A DNA stretch of 64,000 nt, from positions 8,032,001 to 8,096,000 of the forward strand of contig JAKCOZ010000005.1 of NCBI GenBank assembly GCA_022605955.1, written 5' to 3'. The notes beneath the pieces are model-generated. The model did not search any database, was not told where the DNA came from, and saw only the letters and a program-made list of their open reading frames with translations. Numbering within the stretch: position 1 is the stretch's first letter; each line of letters opens with the position of its first letter. Of this stretch, positions 15,401 to 28,340 are shown piece after piece. The stretch comes from Rallus limicola (taxonomy: Eukaryota > Chordata > Aves > Gruiformes > Rallidae). The translations under genes and the position numbers were made by a program.

Positions 15401-17439
15401 TAACACGACTGCACACACGCATGGTGTCATTAGTCAATGGTACTGTAATTGCTTAGTTTTGATTGACTCGTTGAAGTCTGAGTCAGAACAAAGATGAACA
15501 AAATTTGCTGCTGTTAGTAGCATGCCTGAAAGGAGGCTTTTGGTCTGTGCTGAGTTCTTCACAGCTAGGTGTCCACACCATAGAAACTCTGTAACTGAAG
15601 CACTCTAGAAATAGCCAGAATCTCAACCCATCTGTACCTGCAGTTAAGAAACTGTCTCCTTGTTCAGAATACCAAAGGTGTAAATTTTACAGCCACGGAC
15701 CAGAAACTTTTCACATTTCAGAGAGCTACCGATTCCTACAATAAACTAACATAACCAGGTCGTGGTAAAACATGGATACATGATACAGTGGGAAAAATCT
15801 CCACTGAAGAAAACTTTGGATAGGGGTCACTAACTTGAGGTAAGTCCTTATCTCCATTATTTGTTTCTGTTATGTAACGAGGAGTGCAAAATAGCATGCC
15901 AGTATCCCACTGTGCCTTAATTTTTTCAAAACAGGGCTCAGAGATGTACATATATGTTAGTTTTCTGCAGGAATTGCATTTTTCTTTTCTAGGAGATAGG
16001 CTTTTTAATACATTAAAACAATTTAATAAAAAATGTAATTAAATGCTGCTCTGAAAGGCTGCTTCCCTTAACAGGCTAAAAAAATAGCCACGGAAGCAAA
16101 CAATTTTTGTAAATGACATCTCTCACTGCACTCTGCTCTGGTAATTTATAAAGGCTCACAGTCATCATTATTTCAAAAGATTAATTCTGTTTAAATAGTC
16201 AATTGAGCAGAACAAGACGTTAGTGGGATAGTTAGCTATGTGTCACAATATACTAGATAAAGGATTATGCCCCACTTAAGAATTAATAACATTTTAAACC
16301 TCTACATAAACTATTTTTTTTATCAATAAACATGTCTCTGACAGAGGGGCAGATGCACTCACAGGTCTTAATTGTTCAATTCAGTGACTAATCCCCACTT
16401 GATCAAGATTTTACTGACTTAGCAGCTGTCTGGAGAGTGACAAATTTATGATTCAATTGCAATTTCATCTTAAACTTGAAACTGCACGATCATTTGTGGG
16501 AATTAGCTACCTGATAAGATAACAAGGGTGGAAGAAGTGCACATAATTCTGTGCAGCAGAATCGGAGTGTTGCAGAACTCTTTAGGATGCATTGGAAAGA
16601 CACAAATGGCCATTAAGGGATTAGCCCATCACTGATTGAGTGGCTGCACAGAGTTGAGGTTTACTAAATCACTGGAGTGGTAGGTCATTATCCTTGGATA
16701 CAGGAGACAGTTGAATCTGTGTCCAAACACATGAGCAGTAAATTGGAGCGGACAGAGCGTGCCAAAAATGAAAAATAAAAAATGCTGAACCCTTGTTCTT
16801 CAAGTGTTCAAATTTCCAGGTCATACCCCAAGTTTTTTTCTTTCTTGGCATAAAAAATATTTTTTCACTGCCTTTAGTATCAGCATATTCTTGTCTCCGT
16901 AATCTTTTTTGAGTGTATTGCTTCTCCTCAATGCTATCAAATTTGTGCTTAGTTAACAAATGCTGAAACTCAGATAACATTTTAGAAACTGATTAGGAAA
17001 GCAATGTTAGGAGTTTCCCTCTCCAGTTTTGATGGCTTGTACACAGTTACTACCAAGTATGTAATTAAAATGAGTTTTCCTCATTTGGGTTTTGTAATGA
17101 TATGACATCTGGGTAAGTTTCTCTAATTGTTTTATGTGCTATTGAACTGAATTGCTAGTGTTCTGTAATAGCCTTGTTTCTTTTAAAGAGTTATGGCAGA
17201 AGTAATGTCTTTGTTAAAAATAAATACAAATTCAGTTGCATTTTCTTAAAAGAAAAATTGCAAACTGGGGAAGGAATAACATAACACTCCTGCCTCACTT
17301 TAACATGTGTTGATGCAGCTGATGAGTAAAATTAACTGCTGAGCAATTCCACTTCAGGGCTCTGTAACAATGTGTCTAAAGACTATTTGGCAATTCAAAT
17401 TAATAGCTTAAGTATGTCAAATTTTGGATTGTTTGCTGT
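12466..17439. other. Intergenic, no gene seen
   Basis: AT-rich non-coding sequence. A T-rich run lies at about 13160-13180 and a G/T-rich tract (GGTTTGGGTTTGG type) at about 15260-15290. Overlapping chance frames of 92-111 codons at 13567-14356 have no recognisable domain. At 15990-16270 the sequence carries several homeodomain-type TAATTA/ATTAAT words and looks like conserved non-coding DNA by eye only. Confidence 0.5.
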
Positions 17440-17545
17440 GCTGGCTATGGCCTTTGGCTAGCCTGAATAAGCCCAAGATCCCTTGGGGCTATTTCTCTGT
17501 GAGTTGAACTTAATGATCTCTTTTCCCAAGCTATAGATGTGTCTA
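17440..17545 (+). repeat. Possible decayed CR1 3' end
   Basis: The words GAGTTGAACTTAATGATCTC followed by a pyrimidine-rich TTTTCCCAAGC resemble the CR1 tail 'GGTTGGACTAGATGATCTC...CCTTCCAA', but with many differences and no ATTCTATG terminus. It is only a weak call and may be chance. Confidence 0.35.
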
Positions 17546-20500
17546 GTGCTGTTCAATTTATCTCAGTCTAGAGGGGCAATAACTTCAGAGGGACTTGCTT
17601 CCTGAGGTACAGTGCATTTCACTAGAAATTTGTGAGCTAATAGATTGGGAAATTCACGTTCAGAGAAATCTGGTTAATTTTCATCTTGCACTGAGCAATT
17701 TTCAATGCCTAACACAATGATAAAATATGCACTAAAGAACAGAGATGGAGCTGGAAGCCAAAGCTGAATGTTGCACTCATCTGTAAGTGAATGTTTTTAA
17801 CATAATTATACTTTACTGAGATTAACAGAGAAGGCAAGTGAATGCCTCCAGCAATAAAGCTGGGTAAGCTTACGTAACCCCAAACAAATGCCCCATTTTG
17901 CCCAGCACTCATCAGGTGGTGCCAGGAAGTTGTGTTGTTTCTCAGTGCTTTTGCCTTCTACCAGTCCCAGTTTAAATGTTGAAAAACTACTGAGGTGCCT
18001 GAGTCTTTGGGAACATGCTAATTCCTAAGATAGAAAGTAGAAGAATTGGGTAACTCTTGACTTTAGTGGGAGCAGGAACAAGATAAAGCAGGGGCTAGTG
18101 TAAGCCTGAGGAAAAAAAAATAAAAGGAAAAAATAAATATGAAAAAAAAATCACTGAGGAAATAACTGTTTTCTAGATTTGGACATAACTCTGATGGCAA
18201 GCCTGAAGGTTTAAGTTAGCTGAAAATCTTTATCCGCCTTTTAAATGTTGAAATGCTTGGCCAGCTCTACCTCCTAAGATTCAACTCATGTCCAGAAGAT
18301 TTGAACAAGTTGGTGAATAGGACTGAGAGAAAAAAACTAAAAGGAAGGAAAGTACAAGAAGAATATTAATCTGCCAAATCAGACAGAGCAAAGGAACAGG
18401 AAGAAAAACAGGAAATAACCTAATAAAATATAGTGGGAAATAAATATCTTCCAGTGCCCCAACAATTTCCTCTCACAAAAAGTATTGGCAGTATAAAGCA
18501 AATTACAGGCACATTTCTGTCTGGTTATGGGAAGGAAACTATTTAGGGACGACATTTGGCATTTCCCCCTTGCCCCTCTAATGCAGATTACTGTATTAAG
18601 CATGAGTCTGGAAGTCCCACAGGTGAAGATGAGAGGCTAAGTACGACCCAAACAATGTATGCGAAGAAAGAAGCGGATGGTTAATGAAAGTGAACTTTCT
18701 GAGGCACAGTCAGAGAAATCTCTACCCATTTGATTAGTCCTGCCTCAGGGACTGGTGTCATGGGGAATATAGGAAACCTCACAGGATGAAGGTAACATTT
18801 CTATGCCACAGCATCCTACATGTCTGGAGATCTCCTGGATAATGAGGCACGGGGCTTCTTTGAAACTAGAGCAGAGAAGGGGACATGTAAGCTAGTTCAT
18901 TTTATCTGCTCACTAGTTAGGTTAGGTACTGGTCTCCACCCTATTAGGTAGCAAAGAGGCCAAAGAGACTTTCACTCTCCCCCAAAGGCTGGGCTCTCAA
19001 AGGTGGCATTTATTCAGGAATGATGCCACAGCACTGGGTACTCAGTTCCACCAAGTTACTGCAACCGTTTTCCCAGCAGCTACCTACAAAGACACCTTAC
19101 TGAGAACAGCCAATCCCCCTCAACTTCCAGGAAGTTTGGCAAGTAAGAAATGAATCTGTTTTCAAGTGGAATCCTCGCTCTGCAGTGTTTACAGTTTTTG
19201 CACTCTGCAGAGTGTGGTTTTAAAGAGGCTCAGAGCTTATTTCAGCTTATTAAAGTAAATATTGTAGCATTAGTTATTTGCCAAAGCCAACAGAAATATA
19301 ATTAACTTGACCAGCTCCTTACTGAGCATCCACATACACGTTTTACTTATTTCACTGTGTTTAAACTGATCTTCCATGGAAGCAGAGAGCATATTCTGCC
19401 CAGCTCAGTCATGTGAAGGTTAATGTGTGTACTTTAAATGAACCAGTAATTCTTAGGAAGGATTCCACAGGTAGATACTATGAGATATAGAAGAGAAGAA
19501 ATGAACTGCCATTAAAGTGAATCCAGATTATGGAATGCACTTTACAGAGTGAGAATCTTTAAAAATGCCCATGCATTTTCAGCTTTGAATTTATCACTAA
19601 GTGGAACAAAATGTCTATTTTTCACAGCACTAAAAAATAAGTGTGCTGCTTTTTTGTTTACGTCATTTCTAGCTTTAAAATGACAAAATGAGCCAGGGCT
19701 GTCGTACCATGCTACGATTTCACCCGTTGACACAAACGAAAAGGATAGAACAGACATAATACATCTGGTTTACGACTTTTAATTGCCTTTGTGACCCAGT
19801 TCATACCAAACCCTCTCAAGGCAAAGTCTCTTTCTTTGTATGCAGCACAGGGCTAAATTCTATCTGAGATATATTTCTTAAAAAAACATCTCCATGTTAA
19901 AAAGTTAACAATATTTCTTGCTCACATAAATCTGTAGTACTTGCAGGTGACCTGAGAAAGTGAGAAGTGGAGAGTTCAGTTGTCTGGTGAATGAGTATGT
20001 TAAACTTTCCAAATAAAAGCTACTCCTAAAGCACCAGATTCTTCTAGCAATTAATCACTATACTGTTGTTTATTAGGAAGACACGCCTGGAATTTTTTCA
20101 TAGCTCAGGTAACCTTTCATGGGTTGATGGATACAAAAGATAATTGTGTCTACAGTGATTTAATGAGGTTCTCTGATGTAATATAGTAGTCTGTGACCAC
20201 TGAGTTGGTGTCTCTGTCCTGGGAATAGGGAAGGGATGTGTACAGAAACACATTGTTATAAAAACAACCTAGCACTAATCAGTTTCAAGAAGCCTTTTGT
20301 ACAAATCAGAACAGACTGCTGAGTTAACAGCTCTGAACTTTGCTAGTAGACTGCAAGTCCTGTTAGGTAGCTTCACTAGGGGAGATTTTATTGAATTATG
20401 AAGTGAACAAAGTGCTCAGTACAATATCCCTTGGACACACAATGTTTTGATGTTCCTGAAGTCTGAGTATTGTCGCTCTATAGAGGGATGGATCCTAAAA

Positions 20501-22369
20501 ACTTTTGCTGGAGGTGAATCACTACATATGCTGTGGAGATGACATCAAGTGATCCTGCTGCTTATTTTTGTAAAAATATGCAGGCTTCTGAAATGTAAAC
20601 AGTATCTTCCTCTCTGTGGGTCAGGCACTAGATCTCTCCCTCACACACAGGACAGATGGGATTTAACTACGTGCTGTACCCAACAGTGCCAGTTTCTTAA
20701 CAACGGTGTCACTCACTACTGCTCATGCTATTAGGAATGTAATAAAACCTTACTGTCTGCTTGAAGCACTCGCTTTAAAATTCATTCTTAACTCCCAGTT
20801 TTGTAATGTCTGCATTCAGGTAACTACTGTTTTTCACTCAACTCTTCAAGTCCAGACTGACTTTCAAACACAGCAATGTAAGATTTCTTGTTCAAGGAAT
20901 CTGTTCCTTCAGTTCTACCTAGCAACTTTATTTCTAAACAATGTACTTCAGGTATTTATTTTGGTTTTGGTTTTTAATATTTATTTTACTCCTAGAACAG
21001 GTAACCCTGGAAAGATTGCATACAGTTCTTTCTTGTGCTGCATGATCATAAGTATTTAGGTTCCAGCTATATGATTTATAAGAAAACATTCCTGTTCAGA
21101 AAACTGTTGAATATGTGTGTAGTCTACACACCGCTTAGAAATGATGGATTTGCTGAAGTGCATTCCTGGATTAGAACTGAAGAGTTTGAAATGAAGGTAG
21201 TGAGCTCTCACAGATGTAACTGGGCAATTATCATCTGCAATAAAGTGAAAAGCACAAAAAGTCTGTCTTGTAAATATTAAGATCCAAACAAGCTTGAGTA
21301 GAGAAAGATGGAGTTCCTATTTGCAAGCTGAGTTCTTTCGGAGATGGCACAAGAGGCAGGCAGCATAAGAATCTGCAGTGGTTTTGTGTATGCCCAGCTG
21401 ATCCGTGGTAACTAGAAGCTTTGAAAAGTTGAATTTTTAAATGGCCAAATGTGGGCACATTGAAAGTGTATTGTTTTCTAGAAGAAATATGTATTGTATT
21501 TCTGAAACTACTCATCTGGCCACTGAAAAATCACAAACTGTCCTAAGTATTTCATATTGTAGAACCAAAACCAATGTTTCCAAAATCATGACAAGCATCA
21601 GGAACTTTGGAGAAAACATCTTTTAATAAATGTGTTCTGAATTATCTTACTTTAACAACATTTTCATTAGTAATTTCTTCATAAAATGCAGTATTTCTAA
21701 ATATTTAGGATGTGTATTCGGAAGTGAAAACTTGAATGGTCTGCAAAGCTCCCAAAAATCACAGTACTAGTGAATCCAGGAAGTAGGACACACATCAAAG
21801 TGTTAGTATTTTATAGACAGCAAGGAACATAAAAACCACAGGGGTTTGGGAATTCTGCAGATTCCTTAGCTTCTCACCCTTTGCAAAGCATCTGTCCTCA
21901 CTTGCAAAGGCACTATGTGGCAGTGCTTTCTCAGCTTTGCCATTTCTGAGCATCCCTAAAGCCAAGAATACCAGGTCCAGATCTCAATAGGTTAAGAATT
22001 AATCTAAATATTTTTTTAGAGAAAACCTAAAAGCCAAATCTGCTCTGAGAGCAAAAATGCTGTGTCACAAACAAACAAACAAAGATAATAAAACTTCAAA
22101 TGCAGTGTAAAATGAGAGATATCCTACTGAATGTATGACAGGATAATAACTCCTGTCCATGGAATTTTCTGGGAAATAAAGGAGAATTTTTAAGGTAAAT
22201 ATTTGAAAAATTTGCAAGAAATTTTGTTATGATTTTTTGATGTTGACAGTTAATATCATTATTCTAAAAAAATTTCAAGTATTTTCTTTTTCTCATCTCA
22301 TGTAGATATTTAATAGAGATTTTAAATGCTAAAGTCAGATTTTTAATTTGATATCCATCAAGCACGGAT
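17546..22369. other. Intergenic, no gene seen
   Basis: Non-coding, with A-rich low complexity at about 18108-18150. A perfect 14-base palindrome (CACTCTGCAGAGTG, 19201-19214) lies in a stretch that looks like conserved non-coding DNA by eye (19180-19390). A G/T-rich tract lies at about 20955-20975. The 117-codon frame at 20706-21059 has no recognisable motif and is taken as chance. Confidence 0.5.
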
Positions 22370-22440
22370 TTATCCTGCAAAATGCTGGACACCATCCACT
22401 TCCATTCATGATTTCCCAGAAGTGCTTGTAATCTCCCAAG
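22370..22440. repeat. Possible ancient amniote repeat remnant
   Basis: ATCCTGCAAAATGCTGGACACC followed by CCACTTCCATTCATGATTTC resembles an old amniote repeat with 'ATCCTGCAAAGTGCTGAGCACC...ACTCCCATTGACTTC'. The match is partial and from memory. Confidence 0.4.
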
Positions 22441-22799
22441 TTTTCCTGCTTGCTTGTGGGAATAAAGTCTTTGCAGGTAAGAAGGTGACCTTAGGATCTA
22501 GTGTTAATGTCTTTCACATAGGCAGCAATACATGCTGAAGGTACAGAGGTACTCCCAAGAAACACTCATTACTTTGTATTTACCACCTGTACAACCTCTT
22601 TGCCCTGTGCCAGGATTTACTGAGAACTTCTACACACATGAGAAATCTCTACTCTCATGGGTAAACATGTCATGTCCCTGAAGATCTCACTGAGTGTGCA
22701 TCCAGGCCTGTGCTGATGTTAGGCCAGCAGGCGTTAACACACAGGGGAGGGTTCCACACACTAAAGGTAATGAAAATGAGAGTCAGTCATCACCATAGT

Positions 22800-22875
22800 C
22801 CTGTAAGGCATTTGTTATAATTTCTGTTTCACAGAGGAAAGCTAACCAGAGTCAACAGTCTGAGCAAGCAGAACC
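22800..22875 (+). repeat. Possible ancient MIR/L3-type repeat remnant
   Basis: A segment reading TTTCTGTTTCACAGAGGAAA, then a run like 'gctaaccagagtcaac', follows the order of the 'CCATTTTACAGATGAGGAAACTGAGGC...' core shared by MIR-type and L3-derived tails. Divergence is high. Confidence 0.45.
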
Positions 22876-25800
22876 TCTCTCTCTCTCCATATAAACTGTG
22901 CAAGTGTTACAGTAGTTGGGAACTTGGCAACGATGGATGAACTATTTGTACACAGGTCACCTTCCGCGTTTCCTCTGACATACTGTTATGTAACAAAATG
23001 GTTTATATCTTAATTCATGAAATTTATATTTTACTGTAAAACAAATGATAATGAGTAGGTCTTTAAACTAATGCTTTATTTCCAGTGAGTCAAAGTTTTG
23101 GCATTAGTCTCATGGAAAAAACATCAATCTTCACAATTGAAATAGAGAGCTGTTCACTAAACATGGGCTGACAAAATTCATTTTCAAAACCGTTCACAGA
23201 TCTTTCTCATCAAATTTTAAGCAGTTCACATCTGATTATTGATTGTTAAGAACTAATAGTTATGCTTTCTATTCAGGTTCAGTTACTGTGTCATTTGAAT
23301 CATTCATTTCCAGAATGAAGAAGGAAGGCGCATTTAAATATCTACTGAGATGTTTGTCCATGTGTGAAGGAGCTGCCGCGTATAAGAGGAACAAACATTT
23401 GTTACTTACATTTAACCTTTGGTTAAATAATAATGTTGTGAGTTGTAGTTCACAGGAGGAAGAAATGTTTGTTCCCAGCTGTGTAGTACAGACAAGCCTT
23501 GAGGGCTGTTGTGGATTTCATTGAATTATTTTTTTTCTCCTCTGTCCTGCTGGGAAATGTACAGAAATTGATACAAGACCCCACTATCATTCATGGGGCA
23601 GCAGACTGCTAGAATGTCCGGGGCATGCTTTATGTTTAGTGCTGACAATCTAAGCAAGACAAATATGATTTATGGGACAATAGTTCAGATGGGGAATGAA
23701 TGGAGATGTCTTGGTGAAAGTATCAACATAAGTAGGCTATGTGAAGGAAGTAGGTTTTAAGGAAGGATCTAAAGGAGATTTGGCATGTGGCAGATGGGAA
23801 GTTATTCAAACTATAAGAGGGGACATGGAAAAAGAAGTGAAGCTGAGAGTGGGAGAAAAATATGAAAGGAACAGTAGGACAAGGACACTGGAAAAGTTGG
23901 CTGTTCCTTTGCACATCTAACTAACGAAATATATCTTCATAGCCTGAGAAGGTGACTAATGAACTTCTGATGAATTCTCATTTATCCCCATAGATAATAA
24001 TTAATAAAATGTCAGAAAATGTCATCAGGTCTTTCAAGCCTGGATATTTTTCCTTAATAAATCAAGAATTTACAGTTTGGGAAAACTCAGAAAACATTGT
24101 TTTTATTACTGTAGCACTTTTATACAAGAAGCTGTCCTTGTTCAGAAGAGTTTATTGTCTGCTTGGACAAAGAATGGTCAAAGGGAAATATTACCAACAG
24201 ATTTATATTAAAGAAAGAAGAGACCTGCTGAGATGAAGTAGTTTGCCCAAGAACCTGAAGGGAGATGAAATTGTGGTGAACTGAGACTCGGTATGCGAAC
24301 CTGCAATGCTTCTGTCAAGTGATAATTACGGCACCAGCTTCCTAACAGCTAAAGATCATTCATATTCATTCTTGTTTTGAAGAATGGACTTGGCATACTC
24401 ACAGTATACACTTTAGCAGTGTCCTAGATCGCTTTTGAAGCCTAAATGTATGCTTGCAGACTGCTCTATTGCCAGGTCTACAAGAAACAATATAGTTTCA
24501 AAAATTTCTCTCATAGATTTTTATTCTTCTTCAAGTTTCTTTCCTTAGCTTTAAAACCACGTATAGCTTTGCTTGTCCCTCAATAACTAATATGGTCCCC
24601 AGTCCTCCTTCTCTGCCTTGCTTTGCCAGTGATACAAGCTTCATCAAACCACCTGTTTGCTGCTTCTCCAGTTAAGGTTGCAGGCTGTGCTACGCTGATC
24701 AGAAAGCGAGGAATCCTTGAGCTGAGCCCTGTTGTCCAGCCCCTCTCCCTTTCCAAGCTCTCCTTCTCCAGCTTATCAACTAAGGATCATCATTAGGCCA
24801 AGATGTTAATTAGCAGTTTGCAATGAAAAACTGAAAGAAAGTTAACATCATTTGTATGTGAGATTTGTTACATGCTTACCACCCTTTTTGTGGCTATTTT
24901 CTGGTTTTTTTTGAGGGAAAGCTATAAGCTGAATGACAGAGGAAAAGAACATAAATGTACAAATTTAATGTCCCTGTAGATAAAATCAGAGATGGATACG
25001 TAAAGAATATAAAAATTGAATTCTCCCACAACTCCAGAATAAGGCTGCCAGAATCTTCTGCAGTGTAAATGTGCCAGGATTTCTGTCCCACAGCAGCACA
25101 TGTTGCATACAGTAAGCACTGTGGTTCAGTTTACCCTATTACTTTAAAAACTTGGTAAGGAATCTTTTGGTTTGTCGTTAGTGTAGCTGTAAAATCTTTC
25201 TCTGCACTATTCTGAGAATGAACTTTAATCCATATCTTATCTTCTGCTTGAAAATGAACATCCTTTCTATTCTTATCATGTTTCTGCTTTTTTTGAATTT
25301 TTGAGCATCAGCCATATTCCTCTTGGCAGTTATATGAAGTTGTTCCTGCTCAGTTATTTGTTGTGTTGAGTTACCTTTGAAATTCATCCCTCTCTTTATG
25401 ACTGTGCTCCACAGGTCGTTTTAATAACCTGCCCCAGGCTAATGCTTCCATGAAAGCTGGGCTTGCTCTGATACACTCATCAGATTGTACGAATCCTTCA
25501 TTGGGATACAACATAGTTTATAGATAAGAAAACCTCAGATAACTGTACTACAGATCTGCTTTGTGCCATCAGCTAAACTAGTCTTGGACCAGGTGACAGC
25601 ATGGAGACTACCTGCCTTCTTGCCAGTTAGACTAGTGTCTTTTTTCTCCATGGGGATGTCAGCACCATTGCATGATCTGGATTCATCATGTGGCCAGCTT
25701 TGCAGTATAAGGTATACAGTGCTGTGTAAAAAAAACATATCATGAATGGTTGGGAACATGATCGTTTTATCTATCAGTCCATCATACTGATGATGCATGT

Positions 25801-25959
25801 ATTGAGAACAAATTATCCTTTAAAATAAAAGGGCAGTCTGTCAGATTATAGCATTTTCCCGATGTAGGGAGATGAAATGCAAGCCCTAAAAAGTCTAACC
25901 CTTTCCTTAAAACACGGGCTCAAATGTTAAAACCTTTTATCTAACCCCTACCATTTCTC
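22876..25959. other. Intergenic, old repeat remnant only
   Basis: Apart from the remnant at 24228-24350, I see only AT-rich sequence and chance frames (for example 93 codons at 23243-23524). A slightly G+C-richer patch at about 24590-24790 was not identified. Confidence 0.5.
24228..24350 (+). repeat. Ancient MIR/L3-type repeat remnant
   Basis: GATGAAGTAGTTTGCCCAAG at about 24232, a stretch with AACTGAGACTCGG, then GCTTCTGTCAAGTGATAATTACGGCACC keeps the order of the old tail 'GAGGTAAAGTGACTTGCCCAAGG...GAACTCAGG...CCACTAGACCACACTGCCTC'. Many substitutions and small gaps. The family is uncertain. Confidence 0.5.
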
Positions 25960-26290
25960 AGCCCTCTCTGGCAGCGGTGCCTGCACTCACCCCCCACCTC
26001 CCCACATACCTCAGGCACCAGGCCCATAGCCATGGGAAGCAATGTTTTTTCTGAACAAAATGTCAGATCTTCCTCACAAAAGGTGTCAAGAAACAACCCA
26101 TGTACAACAGGATAAGCAACGCCACAGGCAGAGGCAGAGGCACAGCCCAGGAGCACTCAGATGGCGGTACTATATCCTGTGGGGAGAATGTCTGCCTGAT
26201 CTGGGGAGGCCTCACTGACACTGCAGTGCCCTGTGGTGCCCAGGGCTTTTTCCTGGCCTTGGGGAAAGGTGTGTGTTTGCTTTGGGCAGA
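25960..26290. other. G+C-rich patch, possible regulatory DNA
   Basis: This is one of the most G+C-rich stretches after WT1 (by hand count about 65% in 25981-26040 and 60% in 26221-26280). It holds a C-rich run CACCCCCCACCTCCCCAC and one ATGGCGG word at about 26161, which resembles the core of a YY1 site. CpG dinucleotides are few (about three). It lies just left of the onset of G+T strand skew. Any promoter role is inference. Confidence 0.3.
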
Positions 26291-28059
26291 GAGCACACAG
26301 AATTGTTTAAAGAGAAAATAAATTCTAAAGGAAATATTTTTTTCTTAAAAAAAAAGAAAAAAACCCTGGATAGATTTCCTTGCTTACTGGTAGAAAGCAC
26401 AGTTCTTGGCAAGCTGGGCCCTGTCAAGGCTTTACTTACTTGGAACTTCCAACAAATACTTCGGTTCAAAACCCTTAAATCTTTCCTTCAGTTAATAACA
26501 GCATACAGTAAGTGAAAAGGAAAAAGGACAAGAGGGATCGAAATGAGAAAAGTTTTTCTTTCAGATTAAAATCTTCACCTAACCTACAGAAGTAAAGAAT
26601 ATAGCTTACGCTCACTTTATTCTGAAGGAAGACTGTGACTAATGAGCCTATCTGTAATGGTTTTGGAATGATTCCATTATAAACATGCTCATTATAATTA
26701 AACTAATCAGCTGATTTATTGAACCTGCAGTTCAGATTCTGCTGCACTGAAGAACTTTTCTTGCATTTCTTTTAATGATGATCATGATCTTCTCAGCTGT
26801 TGCTATTTAACTTCAGCAGTTCTGTGGAGATAAAAGTTGCTTGCAGGTGTGGTAGCATAGTAGTCTTAAAGCTTGACTCTGGTAGTGCTCTTTTCAATTT
26901 ATGGAAAAGCTTATGTAAAACTGATATTAAGAATTTAAAAGGTGTGTGGTTTTATTTAGTGTATCTTACTTGAGAATGAAGGTTTGGTGTTTTAGTAGTT
27001 TATTATTTAGGCTTTCAAAATGCTAATAGATGGAATATGGTCTGCAAATAGTATGAACTTAGTGAGGCTCTCACAGGCTTCTGTGGAAGGATTCACGCTG
27101 GATTCTGTGGAATTTGGGTGGGGTTTTGAACATATGAATTTCCTTTATAAAGTTAACTGAAAGTTGGAATAAGTATTAATAAGAGTAATTGCTGGTTGGA
27201 GGATTTTTCTGTCTGGTATTTTACACTTTTCTTTCTCAGGGCTATTGTGAAGACTTAAGTATGATAGTAGTATAAATGAATTTATAAAATAGATCTGTTA
27301 CATAGGAAGCAGTTACTGTTTGAAGCTCTGGATTAGAAGTGAGCTTTTTGACTGCCTGCTTCTCTGCTTCAAATCTATTTATTCAGTGACTTTTCTTTTG
27401 AATCAATTTGGATTTAGCACTTCAACATGGGAGGCTGGCTTTTTAAAAAAAGCTTTTGTTTTAAAACTTTTAAACTATAGTAGTGAACTTTTTAACTATT
27501 GTAGCAGAAATTGCTAATCACAGGCAGAAGGTGGTTGCGTTTAACTCCACACTAATTACAACTCAGGGCCCTTTTAGTTCCATATTTGTGAAATGAAGTC
27601 CTGGGTATGGGAGAAGGTGCTTTCCAGAAAGCCAGCACAGGAAGTGCTACAGCTGTATTAATCTGGAAGAACATCACAGTAAACTGTGACAACAAACTTG
27701 GGTTGAGGCTCTCCTGCCAGATTTCTGCAGAAGAATCAATTTTGTCACTAAAATGACAAAGCTTGCAAGGGCCAATGGCTTACAAATTCCTTCTAGTATA
27801 TTTTGATCTGCACTCCAATTTGCTTGCTCCCTTAAGATGGAGAAAAAGCCAACGTTTAGTGTCTTCTTATAGCACTTGAATCAAAACACAGTGTCACTTG
27901 TATGGTATCTTGTAATTAATTTGGTTTACAGTGTTGTTGTTTTACCAAAATGAAAAAATTGCACAGAAGTTTTCTCATCCTCACAAACACTTGGGTATGG
28001 CAACTGAAGGAAAAATAGCAACCAGATAGCTTTTTGTTTTTTGGGAAACAGCTACAGAT
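26291..28059. other. Transition zone into G+T-rich sequence, no gene seen
   Basis: An A-rich run lies at about 26346-26364. From 26640 to 26840 the sequence carries TAATTA/ATTATAATTAAAC and TGATGATCATGATC words and looks like conserved non-coding DNA by eye. From about 26760 G+T on the + strand rises to about 60% (hand count of 13 lines), then falls to about 52% between 27540 and 28500. Confidence 0.4.
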
Positions 28060-28340
28060 GTGTCAGGCAGCACGGTGAAATTACCAAAGCTGTGTTTTGC
28101 ATGTGGAGAGGGGTGGTTTCGACGAAGCGAGTTTTCTGCACTGTTTGAGGGTATATCAGGGAATTTTTGAGAAGCATGTGTGTCTGCAGTAGGCTGGGAC
28201 AGCCTGGAGCAGGTTCTGTAAACCTGCATCTTGAACCTCTCCCGGTAGGGTCATAAGCCATGTTAACGTTACCCAACTGCTCCCCCTTGTGCCAGCTGCC
28301 AAGGGGTTTGTTCGCCCACCTTCGTGTTCATAGCCATAGT
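28060..28340. other. Local CpG cluster, possible regulatory DNA
   Basis: About nine CpG dinucleotides lie in 280 bases (including TTCGACGAAGCGAG at about 28118), in surroundings where CpG is rare. It is far too small and sparse for a CpG island. It sits at the left edge of the consistently G+T-skewed tract, so it is a second candidate for a start site. No exon was recognised. Confidence 0.3.
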
